Shown here: one piece after another, positions 1-5,965 of the stretch | Layout: each line of letters starts with the position of its first letter | How positions within the stretch are numbered: position 1 is the first letter of the stretch | Assembly: GCA_021129915.1 (NCBI GenBank) | Contig: JAJOKI010000112.1 | Span: forward strand, 1-7,337 | Direction of reading: 5' to 3' | From: Methanocellales archaeon | GTDB lineage: Archaea; Halobacteriota; UBA148; JAJOKI01 | DNA: 7,337 nt | Made by a program: the position numbers and the translations under genes | Notes under the pieces: model-generated | The model's input: only the letters and a program-made list of their open reading frames with translations | The model's database searches: none | Told to the model about the DNA's origin: nothing

Positions 1-1174
1 TTATGGCGCATCCGCCCTGCTGGTATAGTAGCGGTACCCGGTTGGCAAACCGCAATATGGTGATTTTGTCCTCCTTGGGTAGATCGCCTCCATACGCAAT
101 GCCAACCTCGACTATGAATGGATTGCCCGAGTGGACCACGGGCGGTCGCGTTGTGGTCGAGATAAAGTCGACGTTGTACTCTTTTTCCAGCCCTTTGTAA
201 ATGAGGTCTTTGCCAATCGGTGAGAGACAGTCGGTAGGTGGTGCCGTAATTCTGACCGTTTTGAATGCTTCTAACAATCGAACTGTTTGGTCTCGGGACA
301 TATCATTTGGATTGGCATCCGGGTCCAGATTCGCGGTTTTACACAGGTCCTCTGCAGTAGTTCGCCCAATTCTGGCAAATTCATTCATCAAAAACGATAT
401 GAGCTTATAGCGCTCCGTGTATCTCATCATCTTGATTAATATACCCAGTTCAATGCCTTCTGGATGCGGCAGAATCTCATTGGGCTTTGCAGGCATCTCG
501 TCGGTTGCCCTTTCGAATACCTCCACTTTTCCATTTGGCTCTATCAGTGTCAACCGTGCATGTGGGTTGACAATTGCCGTGTCCTTGAGATATTCCCATA
601 CTGACTGACGGCGCCCTCTGACATATGTCGCCTCCATCTCCATCTCGATCCTGGTCCCCTGTGGACGGTCCCACTCGACGATCTCCTCGGTTACGATCTC
701 CGGCTCGTTGGTCTGGGTGTTGATGATCAGCTCATAATAGTGGGCAGGTTCATCCTTGCCGATTTTAGAGATTATTTTTGAAGGTTTGCCGGATGTTAAC
801 TGTGAATAGAGCACTGCTGCCGAAATGCCGATGCCTTGCTGCCCCCTGCTCTGTTTTAATACGTGGAACCGTGAGCCATAGAGCAGTTTGGCGAATATTT
901 TGGGTATCTGAGCTTTCACGATGCCTGGACCATTGTCTTCAATTATTACTCTGCAGTTATCTCGGTCTGCTCGTTCAATCTGGACTAATATGTCTGGGAG
1001 AATTCCAGCATCTTCACACGCATCCAATGCGTTGTCCACAGCCTCCTTGACGCATGTGATGAGGCATCTCGGCGCCGAGTCAAATCCAAGTATCTGCTTG
1101 TTCTTTTCAAAGAACTCTGCAACGCTAATCGCTTTTTGTTTCTTTGCTAATTCTTCTGCAATCGAGTTTGCCAT
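1..1174 (-). CDS. top6B: DNA topoisomerase VI subunit B (ATPase subunit), 3' part beyond the window
   Basis: Type IIB topoisomerase ATPase subunit. ATP-driven dimerisation of B subunits gates strand passage through the double-strand break made by Top6A, relaxing and decatenating DNA. The reverse strand gives 391 open codons from the ATG at 1174-1172 to the left edge, with no stop. The GHKL fold is clear: N-box [10 protein letters not shown] (residues 43-52, catalytic Glu44, Mg-binding Asn48), G1 box DNGPG (80-84), G2 lid GQQGIG (111-116), then GTRIEMEME at the end of the Bergerat fold. The helix-two-turn-helix and transducer domains follow up to YQQGGCAI at the edge, where the family has a similar motif. 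Full-length homologues have roughly 530-620 residues, so about a third is missing. top6A often follows top6B in archaea and would lie to the left, outside the window. The start is supported by AAGGTGA seven bases upstream. The gene is divergent from the mre11 operon. Confidence 0.96.
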   Translation of the reverse strand, partial: MANSIAEELAKKQKAISVAEFFEKNKQILGFDSAPRCLITCVKEAVDNALDACEDAGILPDILVQIERADRDNCRVIIEDNGPGIVKAQIPKIFAKLLYGSRFHVLKQSRGQQGIGISAAVLYSQLTSGKPSKIISKIGKDEPAHYYELIINTQTNEPEIVTEEIVEWDRPQGTRIEMEMEATYVRGRRQSVWEYLKDTAIVNPHARLTLIEPNGKVEVFERATDEMPAKPNEILPHPEGIELGILIKMMRYTERYKLISFLMNEFARIGRTTAEDLCKTANLDPDANPNDMSRDQTVRLLEAFKTVRITAPPTDCLSPIGKDLIYKGLEKEYNVDFISTTTRPPVVHSGNPFIVEVGIAYGGDLPKEDKITILRFANRVPLLYQQGGCAI

Positions 1175-1181
1175 TTATTCT

Positions 1182-1188
1182 TCACCTT
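1182..1188 (-). promoter_or_regulatory. Ribosome-binding site of top6B
   Basis: AAGGTGA on the minus strand, seven bases before the ATG at 1174-1172. It matches the archaeal 16S rRNA anti-Shine-Dalgarno end and fixes the top6B start. Confidence 0.75.
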
Positions 1189-1200
1189 ATGTTAGGAACT

Positions 1201-1227
1201 TATTTAATTATTACTGCCAATTATTAT
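1201..1227 (-). promoter_or_regulatory. Putative top6B promoter region with an 8-bp direct repeat
   Basis: This AT-rich stretch upstream of top6B contains TATA-box-like sequences on the minus strand: ATAATAATT around 1219-1227, and TTAAATA at 1201-1207. A TATA box at 1219-1227 would put transcription start near 1198, leaving a leader of about 24 nt that includes the ribosome-binding site. The box at 1201-1207 would be too close, because transcription would begin inside the ribosome-binding site. The plus strand carries AATTATTA twice (1206-1213 and 1219-1226), which could be a regulator site or simply AT-rich promoter sequence. This is inferred from spacing only. Confidence 0.35.
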
Positions 1228-1262
1228 CGGTGCAATCACTTTCGCGCCCCTATTTGACAAGC

Positions 1263-1277
1263 TTTTTAACGATATAT
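1263..1277 (+). promoter_or_regulatory. Putative TATA box of the mre11-rad50-nurA-herA operon
   Basis: TTTTTAAC followed by GATATAT lies 22-36 bases before the mre11 ATG. With the usual archaeal distance of about 25 bases from TATA box to transcription start, CTTTTTAA at 1262-1269 would place transcription start around 1290-1294. The 5' leader would then be only a few bases. No Shine-Dalgarno sequence is visible before this ATG, which fits a leaderless or nearly leaderless transcript. Prediction only. Confidence 0.45.
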
Positions 1278-1298
1278 GCACAAAATAACACGATAACA

Positions 1299-2504
1299 AT
1301 GAATGAAATCATCGTCGTGGGAGATGTTCACGAGGGCATCAATTTTGGTTTTCAAATCGACCCAGAAACAGGACTTTCAGCGAGAACTCTTGACATCCAC
1401 AATAATTTCACGAGGGCGGCGCGATTCGCCATCGAGAATGATGCGAAACTCTTCGTCATAGTCGGCGACCTCTTTAATCGTACGCATGTTAGCCCAGCAT
1501 TCCGCGAGCTGGTCAGACGTGATGTCATAGAGCCCCTAAAAGAGGCAGATATTAGTATATGGATACTTGCGGGAAATCACGATCAGCCCCGCAACACACA
1601 CAAAGGGACATCTATTGACGACTTCAGAGGTTATCCGCATGTTGGAGTATACCGGAATCCCGCTGTAGAAAAACTTACCATTGATGGAAAGAGTGTCGGC
1701 TGCATCATCGTTCCTTATTTGCACCCAACACATATCGCGGGATTGGTCAGGGAGAAACTGGACAAGGAAACTTCACAAGAGCAGATGTTTCACCAGGGGC
1801 AGGAAGTATTGAAGAAATGGATTAAAAATAGGGCAGAAGAACTGGATGCCGATTTTAAGATTTTATTCGCCCATTACTACATCGAAGGCGCGAAGTTAAG
1901 GGAAACCGCATGTCCGGAGGTTTTGCCCAGCGAATTCTCCTTTAATAGAGGCATGATTCCAGATAATCTGGACCTTGCCATTTTTGGACATATTCATTTG
2001 CATCAGGCGATGCGCAGCAACTCTACTGAAATCGTTTATACGGGCGCCGTCGAGAGAATTGATTGGGGCGAAATGGACGACAAAAAGGGATTCATCGCGA
2101 TTAATCTGTTTGCTCCGAACAAATGGCACTTTGAGGAATTGCCGACGAGAGACATGTTGAAAATCGGGGTGGAAGTTGGCGCAGATGATGAGCCCACCCA
2201 AAAAATTTTAGAGGCCATACCCGACGTCACCGAAAAATTGGTCAGACTGGAGGTCACAATCGGTGAAGGGCTTAGGAGCAGGGTCGCCGAAGACGAAATC
2301 GCTGAAAAGCTGAGAGATGCCTTCAACTATGATGTGTGCTGGCGCGAAAAATCAGCGGAAAAGGTTGGATTTACCAATTTCACGATGGACCCGTTCGAAC
2401 TCCTCAAAAACTTCATCGAGATAAATTACTCAACCCATCCAAAATGCGATGCGCTGCTGAATGAGGGCAGAAATATCCTGGAGGAGGTTCTGCGTGAAGA
2501 CTAA
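1299..2504 (+). CDS. mre11: Mre11/SbcD-like calcineurin-type phosphoesterase nuclease
   Basis: Predicted Mn-dependent nuclease partner of the downstream Rad50-like ATPase, trimming DNA double-strand ends and hairpins. The 401-residue product carries all five phosphoesterase motifs: GDVH (Asp9, His11), GDLF (Asp57), GNHD (Asn93, His94, Asp95), His192 in LFAHYY, and GHIH (His231, His233). The capping domain follows, then a helical C-terminus (about 365-400) expected to bind the base of the Rad50 coiled coil. Motif I reads GDVHEG, not the usual DxHLG, and motif II lacks the His or Asp that often follows GDLF. The early segment QIDPETGLSARTLD recalls a bacterial SbcD-like subgroup more than classical archaeal Mre11 (from memory). 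The ATG at 1299 puts motif I at residues 8-13, as is normal; upstream in-frame codons run antisense through top6B and are not used. The gene is first in the operon, overlaps rad50 by 11 nt, and shows no Shine-Dalgarno. Confidence 0.93.
   Translation: MNEIIVVGDVHEGINFGFQIDPETGLSARTLDIHNNFTRAARFAIENDAKLFVIVGDLFNRTHVSPAFRELVRRDVIEPLKEADISIWILAGNHDQPRNTHKGTSIDDFRGYPHVGVYRNPAVEKLTIDGKSVGCIIVPYLHPTHIAGLVREKLDKETSQEQMFHQGQEVLKKWIKNRAEELDADFKILFAHYYIEGAKLRETACPEVLPSEFSFNRGMIPDNLDLAIFGHIHLHQAMRSNSTEIVYTGAVERIDWGEMDDKKGFIAINLFAPNKWHFEELPTRDMLKIGVEVGADDEPTQKILEAIPDVTEKLVRLEVTIGEGLRSRVAEDEIAEKLRDAFNYDVCWREKSAEKVGFTNFTMDPFELLKNFIEINYSTHPKCDALLNEGRNILEEVLRED
2483..2488 (+). promoter_or_regulatory. Ribosome-binding site that sets the rad50 GTG start
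   Basis: GGAGGT, part of GGAGGAGGT at 2480-2488, lies five bases before the GTG at 2494 and inside the mre11 coding end. It decides for GTG 2494 over the in-frame ATG at 2461, which has no such site. Confidence 0.8.
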
Positions 2505-4872
2505 TGCGCTTGATTCGTTCGTTTCGGATGGTGGCTTTGTCATAGAGGATATTGAAGTCAAGGGCTTCATGCGCTATCTGGAGAGGTCGACGATCGGTTT
2601 TCCGCATAAATTTACGGTGATAACCGGGCGAACAGGGTCGGGAAAGACGTCGATACTCGATGCGATCACCTTTGCATTATACCGGCGCACATCGAGAATC
2701 GACCTGCCGAATGTTAAGATTGAAAACATCTGTCAGCAAGGCGGATATGTCAAGATTACATTTTATCAGGGTTCTGATAGATATGAGGTCACACGCGGGT
2801 TGACCAGTTCCGGCTCATCATATGTCACGCTCAGGATAAATGGCACATCAATCAATGGCACCATCCAGGAGATCGATGCGAAGATGCAGGATATCATCGG
2901 TTTGGATTATGTGGGCTTCAGAAACTCGACATTCGTCAGGCAGGACGAGATGAGGGAGTTGGGTGCGCAGACTGGCGCCCAGCGTCTCGAAATCTTCCAG
3001 AAGTTATTCAGACTTGAAACGTTCGAGAGGGCGCAAGATATTGCTGCAGAGAAATTGAACAGGGTCTTGATGGACATCGGTGCCATGCAGTCGGCATTGG
3101 GGGTGATGAGGGAACAACATTCCAGACTGCCAGAAAAAGAGGAAGAATATTTCCTCTTAAAAAAGGATATCGAGTGCGAAAGGAGAAGATTAAACGAGTT
3201 GGAAAAAACAATTGCGGCAAATGAATGTTCACTTGAGGAGCTAAAGGGCAGGCACGAAGAGTTTTTAGAGGCAAGGGGCAAGGAAGCAGAAGTATCCAGG
3301 GCTCTCGCCGGACTGGAGATGAAAATCGCAAAGTTCCATGAGGATAATCTAAAAACACAGAAACTCAAGCGTCTTGTCTCGCGATTGGCCATGGAGACTC
3401 GGGATTATGAATTGCTACAAACGGAGTGGGATGTGCTAAAGGAAAAGGAACAGAAGGTCGCAAGCATTCAGAAACAAAAGCAGATTTACGAAGTACAAAT
3501 ACGGCAAGCTGAGGCAGATTATAAACGCGAATTTGATGAACTATCTGCACGGTATAATGTGCAGAAATCGAGGCTGGACAGGATAACTACTGACATAGAT
3601 AAAGAAACGGCATTCTCGCTTTTAAAAAGCGAGGGGGCACTTGGGGAGCGCATCGCCCGGATAGACTTGGAGCTCGAATGGCTAAAAGGAAACGAAGACC
3701 TTGTCACCCGCCTTAAACGAGAACAGGGGGACACTAAGCGCGAACTGGGAGAAGTCTCGTTGCAAACGAAAAAGATAGACGTCGATTCTTTTGTTCGCTC
3801 CGAGATTCAGGAGGGACTAAAACATATCCAAAATGACATGCAAAGAAAACAAGAGGGATACCATGAAAAAATACGGGGAATCAGGGAGGAAATCCAGGGG
3901 ATTCAGGCTGAAATTGACGCCATTGGTTTTGAATCGCATGAAGAGAATCGATTGAACGAGATACAGCAATTGTTGAACATCAAGAGACAAAAGAAGGGCG
4001 AATTGGATCGAATACGGGGTGAATTAGAAATATGTAAGGACTATGATGCGCTAATAGAGGATTTGACGGGTCAAAAAACGCAAAAAGAGTTTGAACTGAA
4101 GGATTTGCGTGATTCGTTAAGGAGGCTTCAAGAATATGAAACCCAATATAGAGCGGTGGAATCTGAGTTGAGAAAATTAAAGGAAAGGCGAAGAGAACTT
4201 GATGGAATCATTCATGGAAGAGAGGGGGAAATGAAGCAGCTCACCAAGGAAATCGAAAATCTTCAAAATATCGGCGAACAGATCAGGGAACTGGAGGACG
4301 AACTGAAGAAATTACAGGAGACTTCCGAAGTGCTCCTTCTCCTGAAGGATAAGATATTCCATAAAAAAGGCATAGTGAAGCACAGCGTCGACCAGTTGCT
4401 CCCTCATTTGGCTGCAGAATCCTCTTCAAATCTATCAGACCTCACAGACGGGCGCTTTAACAAGGTTTGGTTGAGGTCATATGAGGCAAACAATCGCTAC
4501 GGCATTCGCATCGAGGTCGAGGGACCGGATGGCATTTTCCATGATGTGCAAGAGTTCAGTGGCGGTGAAAAGACGCAGATCAACGCCTCTCTGAGATTTG
4601 CGATAGCGAAAGAACTTGCGAGCATGCCGCAGGTCGGCAAATCATTCGGCAGGATGAAAACACTGTTTATCGATGAAGGCGACCTCGGCTCGCTGGACAC
4701 TGAAATCAGCAGGGAACTATTCGTCAAGAAGCTATTCGATATGGGACGATTCTTCGACAAGGTCATTTTAATTACCCATCTGACCGAGGTGGCGGAAAAA
4801 TTCCCGGCCAGAATCAGAGTGGATATGACGCCGGAGGGCAAATCGAAGATGGAGGTTGAAGATGGTCTTTGA
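2494..4872 (+). CDS. rad50: Rad50/SbcC-like SMC-family ATPase lacking the zinc hook
   Basis: ATP-dependent DNA-end clamp and partner of the Mre11-like nuclease. From the GTG start it has 792 residues. The ATPase parts are complete: Walker A GRTGSGKT (45-52), Q-loop Gln150 in FVRQDE, signature FSGGEKTQ (688-695), Walker B LFIDE (724-728), D-loop GSLD (732-735) and H-loop His762 in ITHLTE. Between the lobes, about residues 180-625 are charged heptad-like coiled coil. The canonical CPxC zinc hook is absent: the whole protein has four cysteines (80, 228, 245, 514), none in CxxC, and there is no proline from 214 to 636. The probable turn is near 372-402. Archaeal Rad50 is usually somewhat longer (about 850-1050 residues) and hooked. 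Walker B is followed by Gly, where Rad50 often has Pro. The gene overlaps mre11 and nurA by 11 nt each. Family assignment is firm; calling it an orthologue of hooked Rad50 is less so. Confidence 0.92.
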   Translation: MKTNALDSFVSDGGFVIEDIEVKGFMRYLERSTIGFPHKFTVITGRTGSGKTSILDAITFALYRRTSRIDLPNVKIENICQQGGYVKITFYQGSDRYEVTRGLTSSGSSYVTLRINGTSINGTIQEIDAKMQDIIGLDYVGFRNSTFVRQDEMRELGAQTGAQRLEIFQKLFRLETFERAQDIAAEKLNRVLMDIGAMQSALGVMREQHSRLPEKEEEYFLLKKDIECERRRLNELEKTIAANECSLEELKGRHEEFLEARGKEAEVSRALAGLEMKIAKFHEDNLKTQKLKRLVSRLAMETRDYELLQTEWDVLKEKEQKVASIQKQKQIYEVQIRQAEADYKREFDELSARYNVQKSRLDRITTDIDKETAFSLLKSEGALGERIARIDLELEWLKGNEDLVTRLKREQGDTKRELGEVSLQTKKIDVDSFVRSEIQEGLKHIQNDMQRKQEGYHEKIRGIREEIQGIQAEIDAIGFESHEENRLNEIQQLLNIKRQKKGELDRIRGELEICKDYDALIEDLTGQKTQKEFELKDLRDSLRRLQEYETQYRAVESELRKLKERRRELDGIIHGREGEMKQLTKEIENLQNIGEQIRELEDELKKLQETSEVLLLLKDKIFHKKGIVKHSVDQLLPHLAAESSSNLSDLTDGRFNKVWLRSYEANNRYGIRIEVEGPDGIFHDVQEFSGGEKTQINASLRFAIAKELASMPQVGKSFGRMKTLFIDEGDLGSLDTEISRELFVKKLFDMGRFFDKVILITHLTEVAEKFPARIRVDMTPEGKSKMEVEDGL
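3615..3633. repeat. 19-nt perfect palindrome at the Rad50 coiled-coil apex
   Basis: CTCGCTTTT (3615-3623), central A (3624), AAAAGCGAG (3625-3633): two perfectly complementary 9-base arms. It lies inside rad50, spanning the codons for residues 374-380 (FSLLKSE), close to the midpoint of the coiled coil where a zinc hook would normally be encoded. It has no established function and may be chance, since the coding sequence is AT/GA-rich. Confidence 0.6.
4851..4856 (+). promoter_or_regulatory. Ribosome-binding site of nurA
   Basis: GGAGGT at the end of rad50, five bases before the ATG at 4862. It lies just upstream of the first hairpin and so would stay single-stranded. Site and spacing copy the mre11/rad50 junction, and they favour ATG 4862 over TTG 4856 (which overlaps the site) and ATG 4919 (no site). 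Confidence 0.78.
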
Positions 4873-4880
4873 CCATCTTC
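4858..4880 (+). promoter_or_regulatory. Hairpin 1 at the rad50 stop/nurA start (10-bp stem, TTT loop)
   Basis: Left arm GAAGATGGTC (4858-4867), loop TTT (4868-4870), right arm GACCATCTTC (4871-4880), with no mismatch. The nurA start codon ATG (4862-4864) lies inside the left arm, and the rad50 stop TGA (4870-4872) spans loop and right arm. In mRNA, folding would hide the nurA start until a ribosome finishing rad50 opens it. The sequence is direct; the regulatory role is inference. Confidence 0.65.
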
Positions 4881-5965
4881 TTAAGAAAACACTTCGTAGA
4901 AGTGTTTTCGGCTGCACGATGAGTGATTTTAGTGTCGAGCTTCCGAGGGTGCTGACATCAGTCCAAAAGTATCTTGACCAGACACGAGACGAGGAGTCTG
5001 AAGTGGATGTAAACCCCATTCGGTTTGAATGTGCAGACGCATCACCGGATATGGTTGCCGTCGACGGTTCTCATTCATTCATATTTGATTTCTCAGGAAT
5101 CAAACTCGTGGCGATTCGGGTTTGTGCATTGACATACGAGTTTATTAAGGAATTCGATGAAAAAATTGGATATAAGCTCAGGTGCGACCTCGTTGTCGAG
5201 CACCCCATTTTGGTATCGTCTCATGAATCGTTTGTAAGAGAGCAATCCGAGGTGTACCAGAAGTTGCACAAAAGTGCGAGGAAATCGCAACTAAAGACGC
5301 ACACATATATCGCCAACGAACTGCGCAGATATGAGGAGTGCAGGTTGATGAATCGAGTTGCAGGAGAAGTATCCGGAAAGATTTTGGCTCTCGACGGTGC
5401 GTTAACAACGCCGCCGTTCCTGGATGAGTTCGCACATCTTATGGAAGATACTATCCGACTATGTGAAAAGAATGAAAATATACTGGTCGGAATCTCCAAG
5501 GACTCTGCGACGCATATGCTCGGCCACATCTCTACCGATGAAGATTTGTTGCGCAAATTGGTCAAAACGCCGGCCCTTTATTATTTGCGTGCTGAAGGCG
5601 AGGATGCACATCCCCAGCCACATTATGGCGATATTTATTTTGCAAAATTATTCCCGCATGCCCCCAAGTGGTTCAGGGTGGATGTTGGCACATTTAAGGA
5701 CGATCCAGACCATGTCTTCTCGGCTATCTCTCAGTATGCACGATCGGAAATCTGTCCCGGGTATCCGTATCCTCTGCTGGAGGCGCACAAATACGTCGTA
5801 ACAGTCCGACATCTTCGCGAGATGTATGAAAATGTCGTCCTTAAACTCGCTCCGAAATATGGAATATCTATGGAAGATGTCATAAGCGGGAGGACGAACA
5901 TCGATGGATTAAAGGCGAGTGCATTCCATGAATTTTTAGATAGAATCAGCAAGGTGAAATCATGA
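4862..5965 (+). CDS. nurA: NurA-family 5'-3' nuclease
   Basis: Nuclease that works as a dimer bound to the HerA hexamer, resecting DNA ends to produce 3' tails. The 367-residue product has an RNase H-like NurA core: AVDGSHS (Asp68), RRYEECR (Glu158/159), LALDGAL (Asp178), GISKDS (Ser212-Lys213), and YPYPLLEAHKY (about 301-311, with His309) near the C-terminus. These correspond in order to the Mn-binding Asp/Glu/Asp and the late Tyr/His of known NurA proteins. The ATG at 4862 is chosen for its GGAGGT site and its 11-nt overlap with rad50. A start at ATG 4919 (MSDFSVEL) would still keep all motifs and put the first Asp at residue 49, but has no ribosome-binding site. The first 16 or so codons are made by two DNA hairpins, giving a basic leader with KKTLRR. 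The gene ends with ATGA overlap into herA, supporting coupled production of the NurA-HerA complex. Confidence 0.9.
   Translation: MVFDHLLKKTLRRSVFGCTMSDFSVELPRVLTSVQKYLDQTRDEESEVDVNPIRFECADASPDMVAVDGSHSFIFDFSGIKLVAIRVCALTYEFIKEFDEKIGYKLRCDLVVEHPILVSSHESFVREQSEVYQKLHKSARKSQLKTHTYIANELRRYEECRLMNRVAGEVSGKILALDGALTTPPFLDEFAHLMEDTIRLCEKNENILVGISKDSATHMLGHISTDEDLLRKLVKTPALYYLRAEGEDAHPQPHYGDIYFAKLFPHAPKWFRVDVGTFKDDPDHVFSAISQYARSEICPGYPYPLLEAHKYVVTVRHLREMYENVVLKLAPKYGISMEDVISGRTNIDGLKASAFHEFLDRISKVKS
4885..4909 (+). promoter_or_regulatory. Hairpin 2 in the first codons of nurA (11-bp stem, GTA loop)
   Basis: Left arm GAAAACACTTC (4885-4895), loop GTA (4896-4898), right arm GAAGTGTTTTC (4899-4909), fully complementary. 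It follows hairpin 1 after only TTAA (4881-4884). The junction TTCTTAAGAA (4878-4887) is itself a perfect 10-bp palindrome, so three dyads fill 52 bp. There is no T-run after it, so it does not look like an archaeal terminator. It may slow or pause ribosomes or mark RNA processing; the role is inferred. Confidence 0.6.
5951..5957 (+). promoter_or_regulatory. Ribosome-binding site of herA
   Basis: AAGGTGA inside the last codons of nurA, four bases before the ATG at 5962. It is the same heptamer as the one before top6B. Confidence 0.7.

Noticed and set aside
1..608. Plus-strand open frames at the left end (3-200, 201-410, 417-608)
   Set aside because: They are antisense to conserved Top6B coding sequence and show no family resemblance.
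921..1298. Long in-frame N-terminal extension of mre11 (open from 921)
   Set aside because: It runs antisense through the conserved N-terminus of top6B and through the promoter spacer. Translation from 1299 gives a normal Mre11 N-terminus with motif I at residues 8-13.
2461..2493. Upstream in-frame ATG for rad50
   Set aside because: It lacks a ribosome-binding site and adds residues that are shadows of the mre11 C-terminus. GTG 2494 has a GGAGGT at ideal spacing.
3175..3228. Cysteines 228 and 245 of Rad50 as a displaced zinc hook
   Set aside because: They are 17 residues apart, near the base of the first arm and far from the midpoint of the coil. The spacing and position do not fit a hook.
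2907..3392. Antisense open frame of 161 codons inside rad50
   Set aside because: Ser/Leu/Pro-rich composition is typical of the complement of coiled-coil codons. It has no motif or ribosome-binding site.
3621..3627. T TTA AAA, a -1 slippery heptamer, within the apex palindrome of rad50
   Set aside because: The -1 frame stays open for only about 30 codons, encodes no recognisable domain and no CxxC hook, and the zero frame continues through a conserved ATPase lobe. It is most likely incidental.
4856..4861. TTG 4856 as nurA start
   Set aside because: It overlaps the GGAGGT ribosome-binding site itself. ATG 4862, two codons later, has the correct five-base spacing.
4885..4909. Hairpin 2 as a transcription terminator
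   Set aside because: There is no following T-rich run, and it lies within an operon whose next genes are tightly overlapped.
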